From assembly GCA_049317725.1 (NCBI GenBank), contig JBMOHS010000059.1, forward strand, positions 1 to 20,567: DNA of 20,567 nucleotides. The letters are read 5' to 3'. Under the pieces are notes generated by a model. That model was not told the DNA's origin, did not search any database, and was given only the letters and a program-made list of their open reading frames with translations. Below, one piece after another: positions 1 to 9,219 of this stretch; within the stretch, counting starts at the first letter, position 1; every line of letters starts with the position of its first letter. The position numbers were made by a program, and so were the translations under genes. Origin of the DNA: CAIOZW01 sp049317725 (GTDB lineage: Bacteria > Acidobacteriota > Blastocatellia > RBC074).

Positions 1-674
1 TGCTCCGGCGAGAGATCTGTCAGAAGGCGCCACTGTCTGGCCTGAGGAGGTCGGTTCCTTCTCAGCCATCTTCTTTCGACTTGTGTCATCGACTCGTGGC
101 AGAGAGTGTCTTCGCGAGCGAGAAGGGATCGTTTGAGGCTGGACTCGACTTGGCCCAATTGATCTGCCGTCGAACCTTCTCCCCGCAGTTGAGCCAGCCC
201 CCGCGCGATGCTCAACACGAAACCCAAGCGGTTCTGCAGATCGTTGGCCTTGGCCGCCCGAGTCAGCCAGTCCCAATCCATCTCCGGATAGGTCAACGCC
301 AGCCAGGGAAGCGCTTCGATCAGTCGACTGTCGAGGTTCTCTTGGCTGAGTGCGGAGAGCAGCAAGACGGCCGGGTTCTTCTTCCTCTTCCTGGATGCCA
401 GATGGCCAAGACTGGGGCAGCCGAGTCCGGCCAGACCTTCTGCCAGCGACTCCTCATTGAGATCGGCCGGATGAAACTGGTCCTTGTCGACGGGAAGCCA
501 AGCCGCAGTGAGATCGAATAGACGAATGGCCTTGCTGACCAAGCCTTTCGGTATCGTCCGATGACCATTTTCAAGAAGGGAGAGGTAGGTCTGTGAGACA
601 CCAAGACGCCGTGCTGCCTGTTGCTGATTCCAGCCCTTTCGTCTTCTTGCCTCGCGCAGTTGCCCGCCATTCAT
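1..674 (-). CDS. XRE/Cro-C1-type helix-turn-helix regulator, 3' end cut by window edge
   Basis: The frame is open from an ATG at 674 to the left edge, giving 224 codons without a stop, so the C-terminus lies outside the window. The start is well supported: GGAGGAG lies about 7 nt upstream. Residues 4-55 form a Cro/C1-type DNA-binding domain (LREARRRKGWNQQQAARRLG, then the recognition-helix region VSQTYLSLLENGHRTIPKG). About 165 residues follow that I do not recognise. They are helical-looking, with a Trp-rich patch near residue 131 (YPEMDWDWLTRAAK) and a basic, Arg/Trp-rich stretch near the visible end. A 9-bp inverted repeat sits just upstream, which suggests autoregulation. Its size and layout would suit an antitoxin-like regulator with a partner gene further left, but no partner is visible. 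It is certain as an HTH protein; its role is unknown. Confidence 0.85.
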   Translation of the reverse strand, partial: MNGGQLREARRRKGWNQQQAARRLGVSQTYLSLLENGHRTIPKGLVSKAIRLFDLTAAWLPVDKDQFHPADLNEESLAEGLAGLGCPSLGHLASRKRKKNPAVLLLSALSQENLDSRLIEALPWLALTYPEMDWDWLTRAAKANDLQNRLGFVLSIARGLAQLRGEGSTADQLGQVESSLKRSLLAREDTLCHESMTQVERRWLRRNRPPQARQWRLLTDLSPE

Positions 675-694
675 TGAGATCTCCTCCCAGATGA

Positions 695-723
695 AAATTA
701 TTACAGATGAAGTAATAATTCAA
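695..723 (-). promoter_or_regulatory. Operator-like inverted repeat overlapping a possible promoter
   Basis: AATTATTAC (696-704) and GTAATAATT (712-720) are perfect reverse complements around a 7-nt spacer. They lie 22 bp upstream of the ATG of the HTH gene at 674. On the minus strand a possible promoter overlaps the repeat: TTGAAT (723-718), a 17-nt spacer, then TAATTT (700-695). The -10 match is weak. The AT-rich palindrome stands out in GC-rich surroundings. I infer that it is the regulator's own binding site. Confidence 0.6.
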
Positions 724-815
724 TCAGGCTGTAAGAAATGGGTGCCTGTCTTGCAAATGGAGAATCGAAATCCAGCGGCTTGAATTTGCCCGATCTTACG
801 AGCAAGGGGAGAGGG

Positions 816-1499
816 TCACCTTGCCCGTCGAGTCGCGGCTGGGGCGGCAAGGCGGAACCCGACATCGTAGCCACGATTGGCGGGGCGGATGTTGGCACGA
901 TTGGCGGAACGGTAGTAGCTGATGTCAAACCAGGCACCGCCGCGCATCATGCGATCGAGGTTATCGCCATCGTCCCGCCAAGCGGAGCCATCGGTTGGGG
1001 CTCCCACGTAGTTTTCGTGAACGGTATCCTCGACCCACTCCCAGACATTGCCGTGGACGTCGTGAAGGCCAAACGGGTTTGGCCTCTTCTGACCGACCGG
1101 GCGGGTCTCTCCCCCGGAGTTGCCGTAGAACCAGGCGTAGTCACCCAGTTTTGATTCGTCGTCACCGAAGCTGTACTCGGTGGTGGTACCGCCACGAGCG
1201 GCATACTCCCATTCGGCCTCGCTCGGGAGCCGGTAACCGTTGCCGAGCCGCTTGAGGAACTCCTGGATATCGTGCCACGAGACATTCTCTACCGGACGGG
1301 TCTCGCCCTTGAAATAGCTGGGATTGTTGCCCATGACCGCGCTCCATTCGGCCTGGGTCACTTCGAATTTTCCGATGGAGAAGGGGGCGATCCTCACCCG
1401 GTGGACGGGTTTCTCGTTATCGTACTGCGTGCCACCCATCTGGAACTCGCCACCGGGGAGATCGACCATCTGCAGACGGAGCGTCGTGCCGTTTGACAA
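816..1499 (-). CDS. SUMF1/FGE-fold domain protein lacking the FGE cysteines
   Basis: This is a single formylglycine-generating-enzyme (SUMF1)-type domain. It has the entry motif MVDLPGGEFQMG (11-22), KFEVTQAEW (44-52), LPSEAEWEYAARGG (91-104), GNVWEW (150-155), MRGGAW (185-190) and the closing GFRLA (214-218). True formylglycine-generating enzymes carry two active-site cysteines after RGGS(W/Y). This protein has no cysteine at all, so it is unlikely to activate sulfatases. It is more likely a binding or structural member of the fold. The only start that gives a whole domain is TTG at 1499, which has no Shine-Dalgarno sequence. The same frame stays open upstream to a TAG at 1568-1566, and beyond it a signal-like segment is encoded. 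The gene may therefore be an exported protein interrupted by one amber codon. Confidence 0.8.
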   Translation of the reverse strand: MSNGTTLRLQMVDLPGGEFQMGGTQYDNEKPVHRVRIAPFSIGKFEVTQAEWSAVMGNNPSYFKGETRPVENVSWHDIQEFLKRLGNGYRLPSEAEWEYAARGGTTTEYSFGDDESKLGDYAWFYGNSGGETRPVGQKRPNPFGLHDVHGNVWEWVEDTVHENYVGAPTDGSAWRDDGDNLDRMMRGGAWFDISYYRSANRANIRPANRGYDVGFRLAAPAATRRAR

Positions 1500-1565
1500 G
1501 GTCAGCGTCCGTGTATTTTCGACACTCTCGTTGTTTCCCGGTCCTGGAATGGAGCCGCCAGAGAG

Positions 1566-1721
1566 CTACCCTTTGCTGGTGTCTGCGTTGCAAGAAGCGT
1601 TAAAGATCAGGACCACGACGAGGCAGATCCCTCTGCCAATCGGCTGGAGAGAGCGAAGCGACGAGGTGGATGGAGGAGAGGGGGCTTTGACCGACGGGCC
1701 GTCTTGCACCGTGAGAGCCAT
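1566..1721 (-). other. Possible lipoprotein-signal segment, in frame with the SUMF1 gene but ended by TAG
   Basis: This short reading frame starts at an ATG at 1721 and ends at TAG (1568-1566). It is in exactly the same phase as the SUMF1 domain that begins 66 nt later. Its C-terminal part has an Arg, a hydrophobic run and then Cys (ICLVVVLIFNASC), followed by NADTSKG. This resembles a lipoprotein signal, although Asn at the -3 position is not consensus. After the TAG the frame continues with a Gly/Pro/Asn-rich linker into the domain. The leader before the hydrophobic run is long (about 28 residues), and no clear ribosome binding site precedes the ATG. It is probably the original N-terminus of the SUMF1 gene. 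Confidence 0.45.
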
Positions 1722-2009
1722 CGGGCGGACGCGGTCTCTCTTCCGGCTGGTGCGGCTTGAGGACAACTCGGTGATTGGGGTCGATCTTTCGTTGATCAGC
1801 GGACTCGGGCAAGGCGAGCCAAGGCGCTGTCGAAGGTTGCATTTGTGACCGATCGGTAGTGACATAATTTCTTTGTAGCAGAATCGAGCTCGGTTTTCCA
1901 CATTGCTGCTCGATGATCGAATCCGCGAACCGGTGCGGGTGGTTCCTTGCCATCTTGGGTGAAAGAGGAAGGGACAAGGATCTGTTACAGTCGAGGTTTG
2001 GGGAGGTGG
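1722..2009. other. Non-coding stretch between the divergent SUMF1 and GT2 genes
   Basis: I see no convincing gene here. The open frames are short, with erratic composition and no recognisable motif or ribosome binding site. Signals for the minus-strand SUMF1 gene would be expected here, but none stands out. The segment from 2010 to 2179 holds the promoter and about 140 nt of untranslated leader of the glycosyltransferase gene. That leader includes a small self-complementary stretch around AGAGATCTCT near 2109, of unknown meaning. Confidence 0.5.
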
Positions 2010-2037
2010 TTGACAGGTATGGACGGCGGAGTATGAT
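2010..2037 (+). promoter_or_regulatory. Sigma-70-like promoter for the GT2 cluster
   Basis: A perfect -35 hexamer TTGACA (2010-2015), a 16-nt spacer and the -10 hexamer TATGAT (2032-2037, 5 of 6 matches) point toward the glycosyltransferase gene. Transcription from here would leave a leader of about 135 nt before the ATG at 2180. The three genes after it follow with gaps of 17-54 nt, so this may be the promoter of all four. Confidence 0.6.
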
Positions 2038-2179
2038 GAAATCTGCTTGAAGATGAAAGTGAGGAGATTCCGGATCTATCGCGGTAATCTGCCTCCCAGT
2101 GAGAGGAAGAGATCTCTCTCGACGAGGTGCTCTTGCAAGGCGTGCCTCTTGACCAGAACAATTGTTGATCCGGAAAGCC

Positions 2180-3787
2180 ATGATTCGACCCATCCTCTTG
2201 CAGTTCGTCCCCGATCCGGAGAAAGCCCGGATTGCCCTTGACCCCATTCTTCGCCACGGCCGTGACAACATCAGCTATCTGAGCAGCCTCGACGGGTTCG
2301 ACATCACGGTTCTCGTGCTCTACTTCGGGATCCTGTTGCTGATGGCGATCCTCGGGGTCTACCGGTTGCGGATGGTCTACCAGTTCTGGCGCTACAGATG
2401 GATCAAGCCCTCCCCCCTCCGCCGCTATGACGAGCACGAATTGCCCGTCGTGACAGTCCAGTTGCCGCTCTTCAACGAACTCTACGTCGTCGAGCGGTTG
2501 GTGGAAGCGGTGACCCGGATCGACTATCCGCGAGAGAAGCTGGAGATCCAAGTCCTCGATGACTCGACCGACGAGACGGTCAAGATCGCCGAGGAGGTCG
2601 TCGCACAGTACCGGGAACAGGGCTTCGACATTCACTACATCCACCGGTCGGATCGGACGGGATTCAAAGCCGGGGCGCTCGAGAACGGGATGAAGATGGC
2701 GAAGGGATCGCTGGTGGCCGTCTTCGACGCCGACTTCCTCCCCAATCCGGACTGCCTGCGGCGGATGGTCGACTACTTCACCGACGACCAGGTCGGGATG
2801 GTGCAGATGAGGTGGGGCCACCTCAACGCCAACTACTCGCTCTTGACGCGATTGCAGGAGGTCTTCCTCGATGGCCATTTCATCGTCGAGCAGGCGTCGC
2901 GCAACCGCACCGGTGCCTTCTTCAACTTCAACGGCACGGCGGGGATGTGGCGTCGGCAAGCGATCGAGTGGAGTGGTGGCTGGCAGCACGACACCTTGAC
3001 CGAGGACACGGACCTCAGTTTCCGGGCGCAGTTGATGGGCTGGAAGTTCATCTACCTGCTCGACGAGGAGGTGCCGGCCGAGCTGCCCGTCGAGATCAAC
3101 GCCTTCAAGGCGCAACAACGCCGCTGGGCCAAGGGGCTGGTGCAGGTCGGGCTGAAACTGATGCCGCGCATCTGGCATCACCCGACCCTCTCCCGGCAGC
3201 AGAAGGTGGAGCTCTTCTTCCGCCTCTTCGGCAACTGCGCGGCGATGTTGATGATCGTCCTGAGCCTGCTGCACGTGCCGGTACTGATCGTGCGATTCAA
3301 CCAGGGCTTCTTCCACATGCTGGTCTTCGATGTCCCGCTCATGCTCTTTGCGACGCTCTCGGTCGTCAGCTTCTATGCCACTGCCATCCTCTATCGCTAC
3401 CCACACGAGAAGTGGCGATTGTGGATGATTCCCTTGGCGATGTCGGTGGGCATCGGGATGGTCTTCTCGAACACGCGTGCCGTGCTCGAAGCGCTCTTTG
3501 GGATTCAATCGAGTTTCGTCCGGACGCCCAAGTACAAGGTGGTCAGCCAGGGCGACAGTTGGTTGCAGGTGGCGCGGAAGTACCGCCGGCGCAAGGGCTG
3601 GCTGCCCTTCCTTGAACTCAGCTTTGCCGGCTACTTCGTCTTTGCTGTCTACTATGCCTTTCGGTCGGAGATCTATGCGACGATTCCCTTCCTGATGATC
3701 TTCCTGGTGGGGTATGGCTATATTGGAGGGATGTCGCTCTTGCAGGGTCAGGTCGAACGGCTGCTCGCCGGGTGGCGGCGCCAGTAA
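2180..3787 (+). CDS. Membrane GT2 glycosyltransferase, cellulose-synthase-like
   Basis: This processive-type family 2 glycosyltransferase should polymerise or transfer sugars from a nucleotide-sugar at the inner membrane. One N-terminal membrane segment lies near residues 41-62. The cytoplasmic catalytic domain has the expected acidic motifs in order: DDS (127-129), DAD (183-185), TEDTDLS (274-280) and the QQRRW signature (312-316). Four or five hydrophobic segments follow to the end. The layout resembles bacterial relatives of CslA/CesA, but no PilZ domain is present and no BcsB/Z-type partners lie nearby. The sugar cannot be told from sequence. I chose ATG 2180 (535 aa), with GGAAAG a few bases upstream. 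A TTG at 2162 is in frame but has no ribosome binding site. It is the first gene of a four-gene plus-strand cluster. Confidence 0.88.
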   Translation: MIRPILLQFVPDPEKARIALDPILRHGRDNISYLSSLDGFDITVLVLYFGILLLMAILGVYRLRMVYQFWRYRWIKPSPLRRYDEHELPVVTVQLPLFNELYVVERLVEAVTRIDYPREKLEIQVLDDSTDETVKIAEEVVAQYREQGFDIHYIHRSDRTGFKAGALENGMKMAKGSLVAVFDADFLPNPDCLRRMVDYFTDDQVGMVQMRWGHLNANYSLLTRLQEVFLDGHFIVEQASRNRTGAFFNFNGTAGMWRRQAIEWSGGWQHDTLTEDTDLSFRAQLMGWKFIYLLDEEVPAELPVEINAFKAQQRRWAKGLVQVGLKLMPRIWHHPTLSRQQKVELFFRLFGNCAAMLMIVLSLLHVPVLIVRFNQGFFHMLVFDVPLMLFATLSVVSFYATAILYRYPHEKWRLWMIPLAMSVGIGMVFSNTRAVLEALFGIQSSFVRTPKYKVVSQGDSWLQVARKYRRRKGWLPFLELSFAGYFVFAVYYAFRSEIYATIPFLMIFLVGYGYIGGMSLLQGQVERLLAGWRRQ

Positions 3788-3826
3788 TGGCCAACAGAAG
3801 CCCGCACCGGAAACGGATGGGTCGCA

Positions 3827-4363
3827 ATGTTCTGTACACAATGTGGCAGCAAAAATAATGATGACCTGGAGAGATGCTGGCAGTGCCAAGCATTGCTGGT
3901 GCGCCGACGTCCGACAGACCCTGGCCGACCGCGGCGCACCGATCCGGTGGGTGGCGAGCCGTGGCCTCCGGCACCGGCCCCCAGCCCTGGGAGGCCCGGC
4001 GACTACGAACCCTACCCCAGTCAGTACGCAGGACAAACGGCCATACGCGATGGAGGGACAGGCGCTCCAGGAGGAGTCGGCCCGATGGCACCCGCCAGCA
4101 ATCGCTCGATCATCGCCATGGTCTTGAGCATACTTGGGTTCGTCGGGTGTGGCCCGGTAACCGCCGTCCCGGGGTTGATTCTCGGATGGCTCGAAATGAG
4201 AGCGATCCGCGAGGGGCGAGCGCCGCTCGCCGGGCAGGGCTTCGCCAAAGTGGGCTTCTACTTGGGGGCGATCCTGACGGCATTGATGGTCCTGTTCCTG
4301 CTCGGCTGGGTCTTCTTGGTCGGCTTGATCGGATGGAGCTTCATCGACGGAATAGCAGTCTAG
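3827..4363 (+). CDS. Zinc-ribbon membrane protein, DUF4190-like
   Basis: A 178-residue protein begins with a short zinc ribbon, CxxC (3-6) and CxxC (17-20). A Pro/Gly-rich, low-complexity linker follows (about 25-90). It ends in two hydrophobic stretches, about 94-122 (SIIAMVLSILGFVGCGPVTA onward) and 140-171. Between them lies a charged loop, EMRAIREGRAPLAGQGFAKV, which is typical of DUF4190-type small membrane proteins. Members are widespread and have no known biochemical function. The ATG follows the glycosyltransferase stop by 39 nt and has only a weak ribosome binding site. Co-transcription with the GT2 gene suggests an envelope-related role, but this is inference. Confidence 0.75.
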   Translation: MFCTQCGSKNNDDLERCWQCQALLVRRRPTDPGRPRRTDPVGGEPWPPAPAPSPGRPGDYEPYPSQYAGQTAIRDGGTGAPGGVGPMAPASNRSIIAMVLSILGFVGCGPVTAVPGLILGWLEMRAIREGRAPLAGQGFAKVGFYLGAILTALMVLFLLGWVFLVGLIGWSFIDGIAV

Positions 4364-4417
4364 CCCGTTCAACCCATTTCCCGCACGTAGACGAAGCAAT
4401 CCCCAGGAGAAGCCGAT

Positions 4418-6127
<1,710 letters not shown>

Positions 6128-6144
6128 GCTCTGGTGGAGAAGTC

Positions 6145-7467
6145 TTGGCGGCAAAGAAGATCCTGATTCAAGGAGCACGCCTCCTCACCTGTGACCCGCA
6201 GGACCGAGTCCTCGACGCCGATGTGCGGATCGAAGACGGGCGCATCGCCGCGATCACGCCGCACGCTGGTTCCGCTCTCCCCTTCCAAGGCGAGACGATC
6301 GACGGGCGAGGCCAATTTCTCCTTCCCGGTTTTATCCAGACACACGTCCATTTTTGCCAAACCCTCTTCCGCGGAGCGGCGGACGATCTGGCCCTCATCG
6401 ACTGGCTGCGCAACCGGATCTGGCCCCTCGAGGCGGCCCATACGCCGGAGAGCCTCGACCTCTCGGCACGGCTCTCGATCGCCGAATTGATTGCCGGTGG
6501 CACGACCACCGCTCTGACCATGGAGACGGTTCATCACACCGAGGTCGTCTTCGCCGCTGTGGCGGAAACGGGATTCCGCGCCATCATCGGCAAGTGCCTG
6601 ATGGATCAGAAGGGGGAGACGCCCGACGGGCTCTACCAGGAGACGTCAGCGGCTCTTGACGAGGCGACGAGCCTGATCGACCGCTGGCACGGGCGGGAGA
6701 ACGAACGAATCCAAGCCTGTCTAGCTCCCCGTTTCGCGCTGAGCTGTACACGGGAACTGCTCAGGCAGACGGCCGAACTCGCCCGCCAGCGTGGCGTGCT
6801 GATCCACACCCACGCCTCCGAGAACCGGGACGAGATCGCCATGGTCGAGGCCGGAACCGGCCTGCGCAACCTTTCCTACCTCGACTCTCTCCATCTGACC
6901 GGTCCGGACGTCGTTCTCGCCCACTGCGTCCATCTCGACGAGGGCGAGCGGCAGATCCTCCGACATACCGGGACTCACGTCGCCCACTGCCCCTCGTCCA
7001 ACCTCAAGCTCGGCTCGGGCATCGCCGATATCGTCACCCTGCGGGCAGCCGGAATCAATGTCACTCTCGGCGCCGATGGCGCTCCCTGCAACAATCGCCT
7101 CGACATGTTTACGGAGATGCGGACCGCCGCCCTCCTGCCGAAACCCCTCCACGGTCCATCTGCCCTCCCTGCGCGGGAGCTGATCCGGATGGCGACGATC
7201 GGCGGCGCCCGTGCCCTCGGCCTTGACCACGAGATCGGCTCGATCGAGATTGGCAAACAGGCCGACCTCCAACTGATCGACCTCGATCACTGCGCGACCA
7301 CCCCACACCCGGATCCCTGCTCGACCCTCGTCTATGCCGCCTCCCCCGCCAATGTCCGGACGGTGATCATCGATGGCCAGATCGTCATGCGCGATCGCCA
7401 ACTGCTCACCTTGCGAATCGGTGACCTCCTGCAGGCGGCCCTCCGATGGTCGAACCGTGGTCTGTAG
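6145..7467 (+). CDS. Amidohydrolase, MtaD/Atz-Trz deaminase family
   Basis: A 440-residue metal-dependent amidohydrolase. Metal-binding and catalytic residues are all present: HVH (H67, H69), HTHASE (H221, H223, E226), AHCVH (H260) and GADG (D311). The pattern HxH...HxHASE...H...D matches the subgroup with 5'-methylthioadenosine/S-adenosylhomocysteine deaminases, SsnA-like and atrazine/triazine hydrolases. These enzymes deaminate or dechlorinate nitrogen heterocycles in the cytoplasm. MTA/SAH deaminase is the commonest role for such a chromosomal gene, but specificity cannot be read from motifs, so I give no symbol. The start is TTG with GGTGGAGA just upstream. It is the last gene of the plus-strand cluster, 17 nt after the peptidase. 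Confidence 0.88.
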   Translation: MAAKKILIQGARLLTCDPQDRVLDADVRIEDGRIAAITPHAGSALPFQGETIDGRGQFLLPGFIQTHVHFCQTLFRGAADDLALIDWLRNRIWPLEAAHTPESLDLSARLSIAELIAGGTTTALTMETVHHTEVVFAAVAETGFRAIIGKCLMDQKGETPDGLYQETSAALDEATSLIDRWHGRENERIQACLAPRFALSCTRELLRQTAELARQRGVLIHTHASENRDEIAMVEAGTGLRNLSYLDSLHLTGPDVVLAHCVHLDEGERQILRHTGTHVAHCPSSNLKLGSGIADIVTLRAAGINVTLGADGAPCNNRLDMFTEMRTAALLPKPLHGPSALPARELIRMATIGGARALGLDHEIGSIEIGKQADLQLIDLDHCATTPHPDPCSTLVYAASPANVRTVIIDGQIVMRDRQLLTLRIGDLLQAALRWSNRGL

Positions 7468-7632
7468 GGGCGGCACAAAGCGCCATCAAAATGTTTCTGT
7501 CCGGTAGAGCTCACTCGGTTAAACGTTGCCTGGGTATAAGTCCGGCTGGTCCCTTTTCTTGATACAGCCTTTCCTAGAGACATAAGACACAACCAATAAG
7601 CCAAATGGAACCAACAACTTACAATCAAAATC

Positions 7633-7680
7633 AACAAAGCGAGGACTGGGAACTCTCGATCCCGGTCCTCGCCTCGTTGC
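7633..7680 (-). terminator. Strong hairpin between convergent genes, likely terminator of the bactofilin transcript
   Basis: GCGAGGACTGGGA (7640-7652) pairs with TCCCGGTCCTCGC (7661-7673) through an 8-nt loop, giving 13 pairs with one G-U wobble. CAAC (7633-7636) and GTTG (7677-7680) extend the stem past two mismatches. Read on the minus strand, the stem is followed by TTTGTTGATTTTG, a U-rich tail that suits rho-independent termination of the parAB-bactofilin transcript. On the plus strand no T run follows, so termination of the amidohydrolase transcript here is less clear. Confidence 0.7.
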
Positions 7681-7717
7681 CAATCCGTTCATGCGGAGAA
7701 TTTATCTCAATCCTCCC

Positions 7718-8164
7718 CTAATCGACCGATTTTGCCCCTTTGCTGCTAACGGGGGCTGCGACCTCCACCGGGCTCTTCTCCTTGCCATCGACCATATGGC
7801 ACTTTCCATCAAAAAGGGCACCCTGCTCGATGATCAAGGTCGGCGTAAAGATGTCGCCATAGACCCGACCGGTCGGGTGGATCCGCACACTCGTCTTTGC
7901 CGTGATCGTCCCCTCGACAATCCCGCTGACCTCGACCGTCCCGGCCTTGATTGTCGCCTTGATCCGTCCGCGCTCCATTACCAGCAGACTTCCATGGTCG
8001 GAGAGGATCGTCCCGCTGATCAGCGCGTCGACCCGCATGATCTCCGTAAACTTGACCTCTCCACTGATGTCTGTTCCTTCGCCCAGAAAACTGCGCAGAT
8101 CGGTCGCGGAATCACTCGTGCCCCCGCTCATATACGTTGCGGTCTTCCCGCTGCCAAACTTCAT
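7718..8164 (-). CDS. Bactofilin (polymer-forming cytoskeletal protein)
   Basis: Bactofilins self-assemble without nucleotide into filaments that position other proteins. The core spans about residues 20-125 and has the repetitive beta-helix pattern: FLGEGTDISGEV, VDALISGTILSD, KAGTVEVSGIVEGTI, RIHPTGRVYGDIFTPTLIIE and GALFDGKCHM. Short polar tails flank it, as is usual. I chose ATG 8164 (148 aa) because GAGGG lies about 5 nt upstream and bactofilins usually start close to the core. An in-frame ATG at 8263 would add 33 residues without bactofilin character. The gene follows parB on the same strand by 155 nt. In Myxococcus, bactofilins organise the ParABS machinery, so the neighbourhood may be functional. 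Confidence 0.88.
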   Translation of the reverse strand: MKFGSGKTATYMSGGTSDSATDLRSFLGEGTDISGEVKFTEIMRVDALISGTILSDHGSLLVMERGRIKATIKAGTVEVSGIVEGTITAKTSVRIHPTGRVYGDIFTPTLIIEQGALFDGKCHMVDGKEKSPVEVAAPVSSKGAKSVD

Positions 8165-8319
8165 ACCTTCCCTCGCCTCCTCTTCTTGATTCTGTCTTGC
8201 CCATTCCGCAAATGGGGCATCTGCCACCTCCCGGAAGGGCCCACAGGGCAACGATTCTTTCATCCCGGCGGTTCATCCCAGATCTTCACCGACGAAGAGG
8301 ATGCCGACGGTGACCTTGC

Positions 8320-9219
8320 TCACCCTGCTGCACCGGATTCTGCCTCAGACTTCCGGAGAATGAGCGAATAGAGACGGTCCAGCTCACTCATCGAACTGAA
8401 CTCGATCTCGAGCTTCCCGGACTGTGTCGACCCGGGCGGACCGCTCTGTGGTTGCAGGTGGATCCGCACCTGGGTCCCGAGAAACCGCTTCAGCTTCAAT
8501 TCCGCGGCGCGGATGTTAGCATCATTCTGGGGGGGAGTCGAGTTGGCCCGATCTCTTCGTGGGTGCTCCCCCCGCTTGACCGCCCGCTCCGTCTCACGCA
8601 CCGACCACTGATGATCGAGAATCTCCTGTGCCAGCGCGCGCTGTTCCCCCGCAGACTCAAGGGCGAGGAGTGCCCGGGCGTGGCCCATCGTCAGCCGCCC
8701 CTCGACAAGCAACTGCTGGATCTCCTCCGGCAATCGGAGCAGGCGCAGCATGTTGGCAATCGAAGAACGATCCTTTCCGACCTGTCGTGCCAGCTCCTCC
8801 TGCGTCAATCCGTACTCTTCAATCAACCGTTGATAGGCGAGCGCCTCCTCGATCGGATTGAGCTCCTGTCGCTGAATGTTCTCGATCAAGGCCAGCGGGA
8901 GCAGCTGTTCATTGCTGATGTCGCGGACGACTGCCGTCACTTTATGGAGACCTGCCCGCTGCGAGGCCCGCCAGCGACGCTCACCAGCCACCAGTTGAAA
9001 GCGTCCACCCGGAACCTTCCGGACCAACAACGGCTGCACCAAGCCATTTGCACGGATCGATTGCGCCAGCTCCTCCAACTTGCTCTCGTCAAAAAAGGTC
9101 CGTGGCTGCTCTGGATTGGGCTCGATCAACTCGATGTCGATCTCTTTCAGTTCGTCGCTCTGCCCCATTCCATCCGAGAGCAGCGCACTAAGCCCTCGAC
9201 CAAGTGCCTTTCTTGTCAT
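8320..9219 (-). CDS. parB: Chromosome partitioning protein ParB
   Basis: ParB is the CTP-dependent clamp that loads at parS and spreads to form the partition complex. The N-terminus MTRKALGRGLSALL is typical and includes the ParA-stimulating basic stretch. Visible motifs are NPEQPR (35-40), the GERRWRA nucleotide-binding motif (79-85), ENIQR (113-117) and a helix-turn-helix near 139-163 (LTQEELARQVGKDRSSIANM). A charged linker precedes the C-terminal dimerisation domain, which contains KLEIEFSSMSELDRLYSLI. The length of 299 aa is normal for chromosomal ParB. Its start lies inside the end of parA (32-nt overlap), so translation is probably coupled. Two consensus parS sites lie upstream of parA. 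Confidence 0.97.
   Translation of the reverse strand: MTRKALGRGLSALLSDGMGQSDELKEIDIELIEPNPEQPRTFFDESKLEELAQSIRANGLVQPLLVRKVPGGRFQLVAGERRWRASQRAGLHKVTAVVRDISNEQLLPLALIENIQRQELNPIEEALAYQRLIEEYGLTQEELARQVGKDRSSIANMLRLLRLPEEIQQLLVEGRLTMGHARALLALESAGEQRALAQEILDHQWSVRETERAVKRGEHPRRDRANSTPPQNDANIRAAELKLKRFLGTQVRIHLQPQSGPPGSTQSGKLEIEFSSMSELDRLYSLILRKSEAESGAAG

Noticed and set aside
81..521. 146-codon plus-strand frame at the left edge, and a 116-codon minus-strand frame at 320-670
   Set aside because: Both overlap the HTH gene in other phases. The HTH frame has a strong ribosome binding site and a clear domain, whereas these have none.
1985..4399. 804-codon open frame on the minus strand opposite the glycosyltransferase and zinc-ribbon genes
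   Set aside because: Its product is a composition-driven string rich in Asp, His, Glu and Arg with no motif. It mirrors two clearly real plus-strand genes, as is usual opposite GC-rich coding DNA.
8165..8263. 33-residue N-terminal extension of bactofilin
   Set aside because: It has no bactofilin character, and the downstream ATG at 8164 has a better ribosome binding site. It cannot be fully excluded.
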